Positions 34,966-43,447 of a DNA stretch of 64,000 bases are shown here, in pieces. Origin of the DNA: a virus. Where the stretch lies: positions 62,001-126,000 of IMG/VR virus record IMGVR_UViG_3300049460_000121; one strand, given 5' to 3'. The notes beneath the pieces were generated by a model. The model saw only the letters and a program-made list of their open reading frames with translations. It made no database searches and had not been told where the DNA came from. Position numbers and translations under genes: made by a program. The number at the start of each line of letters is the position of its first letter. The first letter of the stretch is position 1.

Positions 34966-37082
34966 GGTTCAAGCCCCAAGAAGTCGTACACCAGACGGAG
35001 GTTGTTGCGATCCACAATGAACAGGCCCATGGATTCCAGGATCCGGTAGAAACCGGAGTTGATCTGGTAGGCGAGTTTACGGATGTTGGCCGCTTGCTGG
35101 ATCTCAACAGGTAGACCGCACTGACGAATCGCCTGAGTAGGCAACAGGATAGTGCTCAGGTCCTTACGGTTGTACTTGGTACACCACAGCGCCATGCGCT
35201 CAGCGAACTCACGATCTTCCAAGTCTGCCAGCCATGCCTTGAGGGCCGTCTGGTTTTGAAGGTCGAGGGACAGCTTAACGCAAGCATACGGAGGCTCAGT
35301 CATCTTGCCGTACTTCGGACCGAACACATCCTGCCACAGTTCATGGTAAGGCATCTTCTTGCTGTCGGGTTTGATGTTGTCCGACTTCAAGAAGGTGTAC
35401 TCACCGCGCAGGATAGACCGCACGCATTCCAACTCTGAGTTGGCCACCAGCTTCAATACTTCACCGGCGTTGAGCTTTCTGCCTTCGTTCACCGCATGGA
35501 GGGTGTCATGCATCAAGTCGGCAGTGGCTTTCAGGATGTGCTTCTGCGAAGTCGAACCACGCAGCTCCACGCCCTTGGTTTCCATCTCCAGCTCTTTATA
35601 GACGTTACCTTCACGCATGGACATGGTCGAGTAGTAGTGCTTCGCCAGATTCGTCAAAGCGAACTGAGGGAAGGCGAACTCGTTCTTCATCGCCAGACGG
35701 AAGGTCTGAGACTTCTCCACGCCAATGTTGGTGGACAGCTTGGCCAACGAGTGGGCAATGCACTGGCAGACCATGTAAGTGGCCAGGTACCAGATACGAT
35801 CCTGTTCCTCACCACGGCGCAGGTTACCCGAGTACCATTCAACCCAACCTTCACAGGTAAAGATGGAGGAGTCGGTATCCGCCGCCAAACATACCCGGCG
35901 CTGAATGGATTTCAACGAGGCCACAGTTGGTGGGAGGTGGGAGGTAGCAAAGAACATGGTGATGAAGTCAGCGTAGTGATTCAGACCTTGCTGGACTTTC
36001 CACGCCACCTTACCGATCGTTTGCCAACCCGCTGGGTCGTTTGCCTTTACTCGGGCATACGTAGAACCACGCAGGACGGTCGCACACAGGGCGTTCACGT
36101 ACGCCAGGTCAGTCGGGTCCATGTCTTTGATTACGTCGTCTGTAACAACGTCTGGGACGTCGCTGATGTCGATCGCGATAAGGGTGGTCAACATGTCACG
36201 AATGACTTTGTCGTTGTACTGGGCCAAGTGGAACATGTCGCCGGAGTAGCAGAAGATTGCCCGTTCCAGTTCAGTCATGCCTTCTACGGCCGAACGGATG
36301 ATGGCGTCTTCGGTGGTGTCGCTCCAGTACAGGTCAGTCGACCGGGAGATCATCTTGCAGACCTGATCCACGGTTGGGTAGACGATCCCGTACTTCTCGA
36401 TAATGTCAGCGAACTGAGCCCGACGCTCGATGGTGCACACTGCTACGATGTTCGCCTTGGCGATCTCTGGCGAGTGGTAGTGACGGGAACCAGCCAGGAA
36501 GCGTTCTACCGTAGCGTTACCGTAACCTGCCGCTGCGCGGCACAGGGATGTCAGGCTGGAGTGACCAGTGGCGATGAACAGAGGGTTACCCTCAAAGCCA
36601 CGCATACCGGACACGGAGTTGATACGGATCTTACGGGCGTTCTGGTCATAGTCGGCCAGTTGGCTGCCCAGGATGTCGCCTTCTTGCTTCAAGACGAACA
36701 TGCGCTTCTTGGAACGCTTACGAGCGGCGATGTTGTCGTCCTGCCATTCGGCGGTTACGGACTTCTCAACTTCCGGACGCTCGTAGATCACCATGGACGG
36801 GGACAGAATCCGGTTGGTGTCGATGACTTCGTTTACATAGCCCAGAAAGGTGGTCTCTTCCGCTTCACGGTGACCCGGCCCTTTACGTACCAGTTGGAGC
36901 ATCTGTGGATCTTGAAATTCAAACTTACCGCCGCGGCGGGTCTCTTTCTTAACGTATTCGAGACACTCGGCCAAAGGCTTCTTTAATTGCAAGGAGATGT
37001 ACTTGGCGGTTTGCTCGATGTAGCCCTGACGAATATCCAGGTTACGGTTATAATCGTCGAGGGGAAGAAGAAATGGGTTCAT
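34962..37082 (-). CDS. Family B DNA polymerase, C-terminal part (motifs B and C)
   Basis: Residues 147-165 (QNARKIRINSVSGMRGF) match motif B (KxxxNSxxG). CLAADTDSSIF at 398-408 is motif C with the DTDS catalytic aspartates. KHYYSTM...KGVELRGS about 90 residues on matches the KKRY/KGxE region that binds template-primer. About 240 residues separate B from C, far more than usual. Motif A (DxxxLYPS) and the 3'-5' exonuclease are absent, so they must be on a separate chain outside the window or the polymerase is split. GGAGC precedes the ATG. It replicates the phage genome, presumably inside the nucleus. Confidence 0.8.
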   Translation of the reverse strand: MNPFLLPLDDYNRNLDIRQGYIEQTAKYISLQLKKPLAECLEYVKKETRRGGKFEFQDPQMLQLVRKGPGHREAEETTFLGYVNEVIDTNRILSPSMVIYERPEVEKSVTAEWQDDNIAARKRSKKRMFVLKQEGDILGSQLADYDQNARKIRINSVSGMRGFEGNPLFIATGHSSLTSLCRAAAGYGNATVERFLAGSRHYHSPEIAKANIVAVCTIERRAQFADIIEKYGIVYPTVDQVCKMISRSTDLYWSDTTEDAIIRSAVEGMTELERAIFCYSGDMFHLAQYNDKVIRDMLTTLIAIDISDVPDVVTDDVIKDMDPTDLAYVNALCATVLRGSTYARVKANDPAGWQTIGKVAWKVQQGLNHYADFITMFFATSHLPPTVASLKSIQRRVCLAADTDSSIFTCEGWVEWYSGNLRRGEEQDRIWYLATYMVCQCIAHSLAKLSTNIGVEKSQTFRLAMKNEFAFPQFALTNLAKHYYSTMSMREGNVYKELEMETKGVELRGSTSQKHILKATADLMHDTLHAVNEGRKLNAGEVLKLVANSELECVRSILRGEYTFLKSDNIKPDSKKMPYHELWQDVFGPKYGKMTEPPYACVKLSLDLQNQTALKAWLADLEDREFAERMALWCTKYNRKDLSTILLPTQAIRQCGLPVEIQQAANIRKLAYQINSGFYRILESMGLFIVDRNNLRLVYDFLGLEP

Positions 37083-37126
37083 CTATTGCTCCAGGGTACA
37101 TTGCTCTACATTACGTAAGTACGCCC

Positions 37127-37173
37127 AGTAAAAAAAGAAAGAGCATAAACCCACCCGCGGTTAGGCGGGTGGG
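37127..37173 (-). terminator. Terminator of the small-gene array
   Basis: CCCACCCGC pairs with GCGGGTGGG (37150-37158 with 37165-37173). The adjacent AAAAAAAGAAAGAG tract supplies a U-run on the minus strand. It separates the array at 37181-41043 from the DNA polymerase operon. Confidence 0.85.
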
Positions 37174-37180
37174 CTATATG

Positions 37181-37573
37181 TCACAATGTCTCGATCGTGA
37201 AGTCTTCGATACCGTGCGCAATCATCATCGATCGCAGGGACGCCAGGGTGTTGTCGTCCGAGTTGCGGAGGGTGATGAGACGCACTGGATTCGCGTTCTC
37301 CGTGATGGAGGCAGGTTTTACCCACGGGATACCCATGTACAGGGTCTCGTTGTTAGCATTGATCAGCTTGGCGTAGCTGTAGCCCGTGTAGGAGTCCGGA
37401 ACACCTGGTGGGAGGTACGGATAGTTCTGCATGTGTTTCGCGGCAGCATCGAAGCCCAGGGCGACTACAGTCCCAGCGTCGAGGATACCGACAAAGCGGA
37501 GGTTCTTGTGACGAACACCTTCGTAAGTGTCGAAGGTTAACGTCTTATTGAGTGCATCGGAATTCAACTGCAT
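37181..37573 (-). CDS. Unknown protein, 130 aa
   Basis: GGAGACACC precedes the ATG, which lies inside the end of the previous gene. The product is beta-rich with a proline/tyrosine-rich middle (NYPYLPPGVPDSYTGYSY). It is the last gene of the minus-strand small-gene array, but I do not see the array's C-terminal repeat motif in it. Function unknown. Confidence 0.65.
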   Translation of the reverse strand: MQLNSDALNKTLTFDTYEGVRHKNLRFVGILDAGTVVALGFDAAAKHMQNYPYLPPGVPDSYTGYSYAKLINANNETLYMGIPWVKPASITENANPVRLITLRNSDDNTLASLRSMMIAHGIEDFTIETL

Positions 37574-37904
37574 TGAAAGGTGTCTCCATTAACAGGGCGC
37601 TGAAGTAGCCGTGTTCGACCATCTCGAGTTTACTCACCAGTCCTACGGACAGGAATTCGAGCAGCTCGTCATGATCGATGTTGTCCCAGAGGGGATCCAG
37701 GTCAATACCCAGGCTGTCAAGGTAACCTTCACCTTGGACCAAAGATTCCAGGACAAAGTCCCAGCACTCCTTGAACGCTACTGACTTCTGGGAGAGTCTC
37801 CGCGGAACCTCCCCAAGAACAGGGTCATTCCGCACGCAGTCCCAGACCAGCGTGGTTAACATCGATCCTAGTTTTGGGGAATGTCCCAGTATGTAGTAGC
37901 TCAT
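37545..37904 (-). CDS. Unknown acidic protein, 119 aa
   Basis: It is a helical and acidic (Asp/Glu/Leu) protein with no clear ribosome site near the ATG. It overlaps the next gene by 29 bases. It belongs to the tightly packed minus-strand array but does not obviously share its paralogous motif. Function unknown. Confidence 0.6.
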   Translation of the reverse strand: MSYYILGHSPKLGSMLTTLVWDCVRNDPVLGEVPRRLSQKSVAFKECWDFVLESLVQGEGYLDSLGIDLDPLWDNIDHDELLEFLSVGLVSKLEMVEHGYFSALLMETPFNAVEFRCTQ

Positions 37905-37925
37905 GATTATTGGTCCAGGGATACG

Positions 37926-38303
37926 TCAGATACAGGCCACCAGTACTCTGGCATGAATTTGACGTGAATCGGAAATGGTTAATCGCACAAGATGGACGGC
38001 AGCAGCGCTTAGCCCGACATTCCTGAAGATACTCTCGAGCGCAGGGTAGTACTCATCCAATAAGTAGTCAGCTGCGATCTCGGCAGCGCCGATTGATTTG
38101 AAAACCTCATCACTCCGCAGTTCCCGAGCGAGTTTCTCGCGGTTAGCACCATTGGACATCCGCCGTCCCCAGACGGCTTGTTTCTGGATGATGAGGTCGG
38201 GACGATAGTTCAACTCGTCTAACCTGCCATCTAGATACCGAATGAGTGCTCGGGTCGGCTGAGTGACATCGACTATCTGAAAGTCAACATCACCAGTGGC
38301 CAA
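37926..38303 (-). CDS. Small array protein, 125 aa, TTG start
   Basis: The frame is open to an ATG at 38402, but that part is antisense to nothing and lies inside the upstream gene. GAGGTGG is placed five bases before a TTG at 38303, which is the better start. The C-terminal 30 residues (AVHLVRLTISDSRQIHARVLVA) follow the same strand-turn-strand pattern as the ends of the neighbouring genes, so I place it as a distant member of the paralogous array. Function unknown. Confidence 0.55.
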   Translation of the reverse strand: MATGDVDFQIVDVTQPTRALIRYLDGRLDELNYRPDLIIQKQAVWGRRMSNGANREKLARELRSDEVFKSIGAAEIAADYLLDEYYPALESIFRNVGLSAAAVHLVRLTISDSRQIHARVLVACI

Positions 38304-38673
38304 TTTTCCACCTCGTATCAATGGACAGTAAAAGGAATGGCCCCGCTCTCTTGAACTTGGCCGCCTGGAGTGTGTAAATCGAGCCAAGTGAGTAGACGCC
38401 ATATAAATGATCGGCTAGGACGCGGTACAGCTTCTGGGCTTGGGAGTAGGGTCCGATCTGGCAGTGCAGTTTCTCCCGAGGGATGTACGGCAAGAACAGA
38501 CCCAACTCATAGCCCTTCTCGGCTGCCTTATCGCCCATTTGCTCCACATCTTCATGGACCAGGTCCGCCAACTGCTTCAGCGTGCGCTGAATGTCCTGAA
38601 GGGACACGAAGTCCCTGAGCAGGAGGTCGTGGATCAGGACAAGCTCACGGGTGGTTCTTGTTAGCTCTGTCAT
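38290..38673 (-). CDS. Small array protein, 127 aa
   Basis: The ATG lies inside the upstream gene, with GGAG about ten bases before it. The first 75 residues are helical and the rest includes SIYTLQAAKFKRAGPFLLLSI, which lines up with RFTVVDAKFIYDKPLLEVEY of the gene at 39704-40246. It is a likely diverged paralogue. Function unknown. Confidence 0.6.
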   Translation of the reverse strand: MTELTRTTRELVLIHDLLLRDFVSLQDIQRTLKQLADLVHEDVEQMGDKAAEKGYELGLFLPYIPREKLHCQIGPYSQAQKLYRVLADHLYGVYSLGSIYTLQAAKFKRAGPFLLLSIDTRWKIGHW

Positions 38674-38983
38674 TCCAGGCGATCTCCACGAACGCTGACC
38701 GGTGGACTACCTCAACGTCGACATTCGACAGAGGATGCGTCACGTTCAAGACTGAGCTGAAGATCTTGGTGTTGTACAGGATCGTCAGTAGTCGGTTGAT
38801 GTACAACTCCACATCGTGCAGTGTCACCTGATGTTCCCGGCTGATACTCCCCAATACCTCACGGTCGAGACCCATGTTGGCTTCTGCCGTCATGGTTATT
38901 ACTTCACGGACGATTCGCTCAGCTGCGTCTTTATCCATGACTGGGAAATCGGGCAGCTCGAGCACATAACGTTCTACTTGCAT
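38645..38983 (-). CDS. Small array protein, 112 aa
   Basis: GAGGTAAGC precedes the ATG. The protein has a helical centre and ends in LSNVDVEVVHRSAFVEIAW, matching MRVNNVEIKNRSVLLEFTY of 39385-39672 at equal spacing from an upstream helix (AAERIVREVI versus ADVILKAFI). I read these as tandem paralogues. It overlaps the next gene by 29 bases. Confidence 0.65.
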   Translation of the reverse strand: MQVERYVLELPDFPVMDKDAAERIVREVITMTAEANMGLDREVLGSISREHQVTLHDVELYINRLLTILYNTKIFSSVLNVTHPLSNVDVEVVHRSAFVEIAWNDRANKNHP

Positions 38984-38990
38984 GCTTACC

Positions 38991-39395
38991 TCAGCTTATA
39001 AGGAAATGTCTCCCTGACCGACTGGACTTGACGTGGAGCAAACCCTCCTCGCAATAGCCGCAATCGCGTGGAAGTACATCGTGGATCATGTTCTTGAGAT
39101 CTTCGTCGTGGATATACCGACGCTTGAACACATAGAACGTTGCATGAAAGTCGGACCAGAACCTGGCATAACCTTCATGGTGGGGGTCTTTGTAACACAC
39201 GCTCAATCGCTCGAAGGCGCGCATCACCTCGTCTTCAGGTGCCACCAGGCCAAACAGCATAATGGACAACAGAAGACAAGGCAGTTCGCCATAGTTCGGG
39301 TAATCGCCCTGTTCCTCCAGAGCAGCGAGCGCTCCGGCAAGATCAGGTTCCAACGTCAGGACGAATCCTGGATATAGGTCTACGCTAGGTGGCAT
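38991..39395 (-). CDS. Unknown small array protein with CxxC, 134 aa
   Basis: The ATG at 39395 with GAGGAATTCG ahead, overlapping the upstream stop by 11 bases, is preferred over 39452. The protein is helical, with a RDCGYCEEG element near the C-terminus that may bind metal together with histidines around it. It is interleaved with the paralogous array but its own end does not clearly match the motif. Function unknown. Confidence 0.6.
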   Translation of the reverse strand: MPPSVDLYPGFVLTLEPDLAGALAALEEQGDYPNYGELPCLLLSIMLFGLVAPEDEVMRAFERLSVCYKDPHHEGYARFWSDFHATFYVFKRRYIHDEDLKNMIHDVLPRDCGYCEEGLLHVKSSRSGRHFLIS

Positions 39396-39672
39396 CGACG
39401 AATTCCTCGTAAGTAAACTCGAGGAGTACCGACCGGTTTTTGATTTCGACATTATTCACCCTCATTGGGGCAAACTTCTTCACCACGTCGAAGACGCCTA
39501 GAAAGCGCTTCTCAAAGATGGAGAACCAAACATCTACCGCCATGGTCGCTCTCCCTATATCTTCGGGCGGAATAAACTCATCCGTCAGACGTTCTAGGAA
39601 GAACTCATCATCGTAGTAAACGTAGTGGATAAATGCCTTGAGGATAACATCGGCCTCAGCGCACAAATCCAT
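39385..39672 (-). CDS. Small array protein, about 95 aa (start uncertain)
   Basis: The frame runs back to 39924, but that portion lies inside the upstream gene. The first ATG after that gene's stop is 39672, with only a distant GGAG, so a non-ATG start nearer 39704 is possible. It shows an N-terminal helix (EADVILKAFIHYV), an acidic middle, and the ending VNNVEIKNRSVLLEFTYEEF, the clearest form of the array's shared strand motif. Function unknown. Confidence 0.55.
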   Translation of the reverse strand: MDLCAEADVILKAFIHYVYYDDEFFLERLTDEFIPPEDIGRATMAVDVWFSIFEKRFLGVFDVVKKFAPMRVNNVEIKNRSVLLEFTYEEFVDAT

Positions 39673-39703
39673 CTCGAGCGATTCAAACTCCAGGTCCTCC
39701 AGG

Positions 39704-40246
39704 TTAACGATGGCGTGGCGATACTCGGCTTGGCCTTGATACGGTGGAACGATGGTCCAGCTCTCGTTGGAACTGCTCCAGTGCCTTCTCGACCTCAGGG
39801 TGGATGAGTTCTCCCGCTTGCCGTCTGTGTCGGATAAATCGACTGAACGTTTGCGGCTCCTCCTTAGGTACTGTTTCATGATACTCGACTTCCAATAACG
39901 GCTTGTCGTAGATGAACTTCGCATCTACTACGGTGAAGCGCCGCATGTCACTCAGGGTCTTGTCTTTATAAACAAAGTCCTCAAACTCAATCAGGACGTT
40001 GATCATATCCCTGCGGTCGACACGGTGGGGCCGTAGGTCTTCCAGGATGTCCAAGATGGTACTCCCCTCTCCGCTAAAACAACGGATAAAGGTTTCAATC
40101 AGGATGTCCTCGGTCGCCTTTTGGATCTTGAACAGGTCCATGTTAGACTTATTCAAGACATGCCGGAGTTGGTCGATAAAGTCACTACAGCCTATGCGGC
40201 AGTATCGAACCACTCTAGTTTGCTCTGATGCCGTACTCGTGTCCAT
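39704..40246 (-). CDS. Small array protein with basic tail, 180 aa
   Basis: The ATG at 40246 (GAGAGACC upstream) is preferred; the frame above it lies inside the previous gene. Residues about 40-120 contain the shared pattern: helix TEDILIETFI, then RRFTVVDAKFIYDKPLLEVEYHE. Unlike its neighbours it has an extra 60-residue tail rich in Arg, His and Gln. It is a likely paralogue of 38645, 39385 and 40215. Function unknown. Confidence 0.6.
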   Translation of the reverse strand: MDTSTASEQTRVVRYCRIGCSDFIDQLRHVLNKSNMDLFKIQKATEDILIETFIRCFSGEGSTILDILEDLRPHRVDRRDMINVLIEFEDFVYKDKTLSDMRRFTVVDAKFIYDKPLLEVEYHETVPKEEPQTFSRFIRHRRQAGELIHPEVEKALEQFQRELDHRSTVSRPSRVSPRHR

Positions 40247-40736
40247 GGTCTCTCGTCCACTCTTCGATCCGATAATCCTCACCCACTTCCACGCAGATAC
40301 TGTTTCGTATCCGGCTGATGTGAACGATCCTCCAAGTAGGCAGGTCAATGTGGTCCAGGATGAAAACAGACAACTTATCGGACATATCGGTCAGTATCTC
40401 GTTAACCTTCGGGATCTTCTCCAACAGGTAATGGAACTCGTTGATCAGGTCGTTGGTTCTTGCATGCTGGACCTGATACCGCTGGACCCGCTTTCTTTTG
40501 GACCCATACCGCTCATAACCCATCAGGTCACGGACTTCCGAGGAGGCACGCTTTGGACGTGCCCAGAGAAGTTGCTCAGTGATAAAGTCATCGACCATTT
40601 TGTAGATTAGGTCGGATGCATCGTTTTGCAGCTGGCGGCTCCCTTTCTCCTCGTACCGTAAGGCACGCTGATAGATTTGATTGGCAAATTCGCTAATGTC
40701 TAGGACGAATGAGCCTGTAGCATGTTCTAACGTCAC
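40215..40736 (-). CDS. Small array protein, 173 aa, GTG start
   Basis: TTG at 40748 and GTG at 40736 are possible starts; GGAG seven bases before the GTG favours it. There is a long Arg/Lys-rich insertion in the middle (YGSKRKRVQRY) between the two conserved parts. The C-terminal half has NDLINEFHYLL and then WRIVHISRIRNSICVEVGEDY, matching the array motif. Function unknown. Confidence 0.6.
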   Translation of the reverse strand: MTLEHATGSFVLDISEFANQIYQRALRYEEKGSRQLQNDASDLIYKMVDDFITEQLLWARPKRASSEVRDLMGYERYGSKRKRVQRYQVQHARTNDLINEFHYLLEKIPKVNEILTDMSDKLSVFILDHIDLPTWRIVHISRIRNSICVEVGEDYRIEEWTRDHGHEYGIRAN

Positions 40737-41043
40737 GGAAATCTCCAATGATCAAGGTATTTCTGTTGACCAAAAACCAGAGTTCTTCATCGCAAAGTCG
40801 CTCTCCAACGCTACGGGGTAGATACGTAATTGCGTCCAATCCAAACCGACGCACTGCCGCATCCAACTTTCGAACATCGTGACTGACTGATTGACCCTTT
40901 TGCGGAGTCATCGGAGAACAAGGAATGCCGTAAGAGTGGGTGTACTCTTTGACCAACCAATCCTCGATAACTCCAGCATGAATTTCGCGTTCGGGATCAA
41001 TCAACCTGACGAGTTCGGATATGTCAGTGATGATGTAAGCCAT
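40693..41043 (-). CDS. Small protein at the head of the array, 116 aa
   Basis: GGGGGAT before the ATG at 41043 fixes the start (an ATG at 41061 is less well placed). The protein is alpha/beta, starting MAYIITDISELVRLI. It is the first gene of the overlapping chain 41043-37181 and overlaps the second by 44 bases. I cannot firmly align it with the others. Function unknown. Confidence 0.6.
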   Translation of the reverse strand: MAYIITDISELVRLIDPEREIHAGVIEDWLVKEYTHSYGIPCSPMTPQKGQSVSHDVRKLDAAVRRFGLDAITYLPRSVGERLCDEELWFLVNRNTLIIGDFRDVRTCYRLIRPRH

Positions 41044-41187
41044 AGATCCCCCTTTATACATCAGATAAGTAGATTCTGTAACTAATTACACGGGAAGGTG
41101 TCTGAGAGCCTCGCTGTGCAACGTTCGTTACAATTGGCTAGCGTGGTATAGGTTTGAGCCTGAACGCCAGCCAGTGGGGGAATCTGC

Positions 41188-41409
41188 TTACGAGAAGGAG
41201 GGATCGCCGAGGTCCTCGAAGGATGGGTCATCCTTGTTCAGCAACCCGCGGTGTTTCAGAGGATCGTAGGTCTCCTGAGGGAAAGCGCCGTGCCACGATT
41301 GACCGCGGCAGCAGGCGCACTTGAAACCGTCACCGTTGGACGGAGTCAGTTGAAGGGAGTCGATGGTGTTGCAGCACACGCAAACAAACATGGATCCGCC
41401 GTAAGACAT
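41188..41409 (-). CDS. Small zinc-ribbon protein, 73 aa
   Basis: AAAGGAATACG precedes the ATG at 41409; the longer frame to 41526 runs into the terminator and tubulin gene and is rejected. CVCC at about 10-13 and CACC at about 33-36 form a four-cysteine zinc ribbon. The C-terminal half is acidic and disordered-looking. It lies just downstream of the tubulin gene after a hairpin. Its role is unknown; nucleic-acid or protein binding is possible. Confidence 0.65.
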   Translation of the reverse strand: MSYGGSMFVCVCCNTIDSLQLTPSNGDGFKCACCRGQSWHGAFPQETYDPLKHRGLLNKDDPSFEDLGDPSFS

Positions 41410-41444
41410 GACGTATTCCTTTATAATGAAGTTAAGGGCACAAA

Positions 41445-41467
41445 GGTACCTGGGGTTACCAGGTACC
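41445..41467. terminator. Hairpin after the tubulin gene
   Basis: GGTACCTGG pairs with CCAGGTACC across GGTTA. On the minus strand the hairpin is followed by TTTGTGCCC. A moderate intrinsic terminator. Confidence 0.65.
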
Positions 41468-41479
41468 GGTGCGTTTAGA

Positions 41480-42496
41480 TCACTCGAAGACCAGACCGGT
41501 AGCGTGGGTGACGGTTTTGGCGTCACTCAGCTTGGTGGTGGCTTGCTGGTTTTGCTTCTGCAAGGCAACAGTGCTCTTCAGGGTGTTCAGGCGATCGAAC
41601 AGGCCGGACAGGTTGTCCACCGAGACGGTGTAGAAGAAGTTGTTCTTGCTGTTGGCATCGGCCGGCAGGTAGCCAGTCTTGTCGTAGTCGGCGTCGATCT
41701 GAGGACCAACCTGATCTTCGCCGGTCAGCAGCGAGATGTACGCGATCGGACGGGCCGAGGCTTTCTGGATGTCTTCAGTCTTGGTGAACACGTCCAGCAT
41801 GGCCAGACCTGGCTTGTTGTGGCTGACCAGGTGGAAGTCGAACATGTTCTGGATGTCGGCGCTGTCCAGAGCTTTGTTACGGCCAGAGGCCAACATGCCC
41901 AGCGAGCCCAGGACGAACTTCGGCACCAGGTTGTTGTCGATGATCGATTTGGTTGGACTGTTTTCGGCGTAGAACATAACGATCGGACGACCAACGCGTG
42001 CAACGGCTTGTTCCAGACCAGTCAGAGTGCCGATGGTGTTGGTGGTACGCTTCAGGGTTTCGTGGGAACCGATGATGATCGCCACCGCCATCTTGCCCTG
42101 TTTCAGCAGTTCTTCCAGGATCAGAGGACCTGCAACGGAACCCGAACCACCGGATGCCGAGAACAGAACCACGTTGAAGTCCTTCGGTTCGTGCGCCAGC
42201 AGGATTTGTGGCAGGACGCCCATGATCGCTTCGGCGTTCTTCGGGCGGTTGGAACCGGAACCATCCAGACCCTTCAGGGTGAAGGTGTGTTTGGACGGGA
42301 CGTTGTGCAGGTTGGCGAACGAGGTGTCGATGTACGCGAAGTGCTCGCTGGCATTTTGCTCGTCAGCAGTCAGGACCAGATCTTCACGATGGCTGCGCAA
42401 CAGGTTTATACCGGTCCCACCACAACTGTAAAACATAATGCTGCGAGTTTTCGGTTTGATCAAGTCGGCGTTGATTTGCTCGTTTACTGCGTTCAT
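41480..42496 (-). CDS. phuZ: Tubulin/FtsZ-like cytoskeletal protein (PhuZ-type)
   Basis: ATG at 42496 with GGAGC upstream. The fold signature is visible: CGGTG at residues 25-29 in the first nucleotide loop, and SASGGSGS at 113-120 as the tubulin signature (GGGTGSG-like). An Asn/Asp-rich segment near 220-230 would be the T7 region. At 338 residues it fits phage tubulins, which form triple-stranded filaments that centre the phage nucleus and carry capsids. The signature differs from the canonical GGTGSG by Thr to Ser, a divergent form. Codon use is strongly biased, so expression is probably high. Confidence 0.85.
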   Translation of the reverse strand: MNAVNEQINADLIKPKTRSIMFYSCGGTGINLLRSHREDLVLTADEQNASEHFAYIDTSFANLHNVPSKHTFTLKGLDGSGSNRPKNAEAIMGVLPQILLAHEPKDFNVVLFSASGGSGSVAGPLILEELLKQGKMAVAIIIGSHETLKRTTNTIGTLTGLEQAVARVGRPIVMFYAENSPTKSIIDNNLVPKFVLGSLGMLASGRNKALDSADIQNMFDFHLVSHNKPGLAMLDVFTKTEDIQKASARPIAYISLLTGEDQVGPQIDADYDKTGYLPADANSKNNFFYTVSVDNLSGLFDRLNTLKSTVALQKQNQQATTKLSDAKTVTHATGLVFE

Positions 42497-42560
42497 GTAA
42501 AGCTCCACTATTTAATTGGCGGGATCTGATATGAAGATCCCAGGAAAAGAGGTTATTGCA

Positions 42561-43400
42561 ATGGATCCCGTGTCGACGGCAATAAATAACATCAAGTTTG
42601 AGGTCCCGCGTGAGATCCTGAACCAAGCGTTCATGCCCAAGCGTTATGACCCCACTCGACGTGTCCGGTATCAAGACAACGTTTTCGCAGCGTCCATCGA
42701 TGAACTCATCCGCACCATCGTAGTTGAAGGTCGGGTGGCTATCGATGTCAACCTGTTGTCTGGCACCGAAATGGTTCTCCCACTACAAGCCGCGGTGATG
42801 GAACACATCGACCCTTGGAACGTCATCTACCGGTTTGGTAGCGATGTCACCAACGGCCGGCGTATCACAGCGGTCTATGAAGTGTTGTACGGTATTACTC
42901 AGGGACTCAATGGCAACAACGTCTCTGGATTGACCATGCAGCGCAGCAGCCAAATGCTCAAGGTCGGTCGGGACATCCTCAACGCCTCGGTTGGCGTGAA
43001 TACCGCCTCCACCTCTTACTGTCAGTTGGTTGGTCAGAACACCGTGTTGGTGAATGACGTAAACCAGATGATCGCTTATGGTGGTTTGCGTTGCCGGTTG
43101 TCCCACGAACTGAACTTCAACGACATCAAACCGGTCTACTACCACGCGTTTGGCGAACTGGTGACGTTGGCCACGAAAGCCTACATCTACAACACCTTGG
43201 TTATCGACCTCGATGAGGGCGCTATCAAAGGCGGTGCATCCCTGGGCCGCATCCGTGAGATGGTTGACCAGTACGCCGACGCGAACCAGATGTACAAAGA
43301 GTACCTGAACACCAAGTGGCAACGAATCGGCATGATGAACGATACCGAAGCGTACCGCAAAGTGATGAAGCTTGCTCTAGGCGCCAGGCCTAAGTTCTAA
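42561..43400 (+). CDS. Unknown protein, 279 aa, possibly virion-associated
   Basis: Start at 42561 with AGAGG eight bases upstream is chosen over TTG 42516 and ATG 42531. It is an alpha/beta protein without a recognised motif, divergent from the tubulin gene across a 64-base gap. Its composition (few charged clusters, many Asn/Gln/Val) is like structural proteins. Function unknown. Confidence 0.65.
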   Translation: MDPVSTAINNIKFEVPREILNQAFMPKRYDPTRRVRYQDNVFAASIDELIRTIVVEGRVAIDVNLLSGTEMVLPLQAAVMEHIDPWNVIYRFGSDVTNGRRITAVYEVLYGITQGLNGNNVSGLTMQRSSQMLKVGRDILNASVGVNTASTSYCQLVGQNTVLVNDVNQMIAYGGLRCRLSHELNFNDIKPVYYHAFGELVTLATKAYIYNTLVIDLDEGAIKGGASLGRIREMVDQYADANQMYKEYLNTKWQRIGMMNDTEAYRKVMKLALGARPKF

Positions 43401-43408
43401 TACCTCCG

Positions 43409-43437
43409 CATTATCAATCGCTTACACCTTGATAATG
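43409..43437. terminator. 9-bp inverted repeat between convergent genes
   Basis: CATTATCAA and TTGATAATG are perfect inverted copies with an 11-base loop, in the 47-base gap between convergent stops at 43400 and 43448. It is AT-rich and lacks a U-run, so it could be a terminator or a protein-binding site. Its right arm contains the recurrent GATAATGTA string. Confidence 0.45.
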
Positions 43438-43447
43438 TACGACTGTA

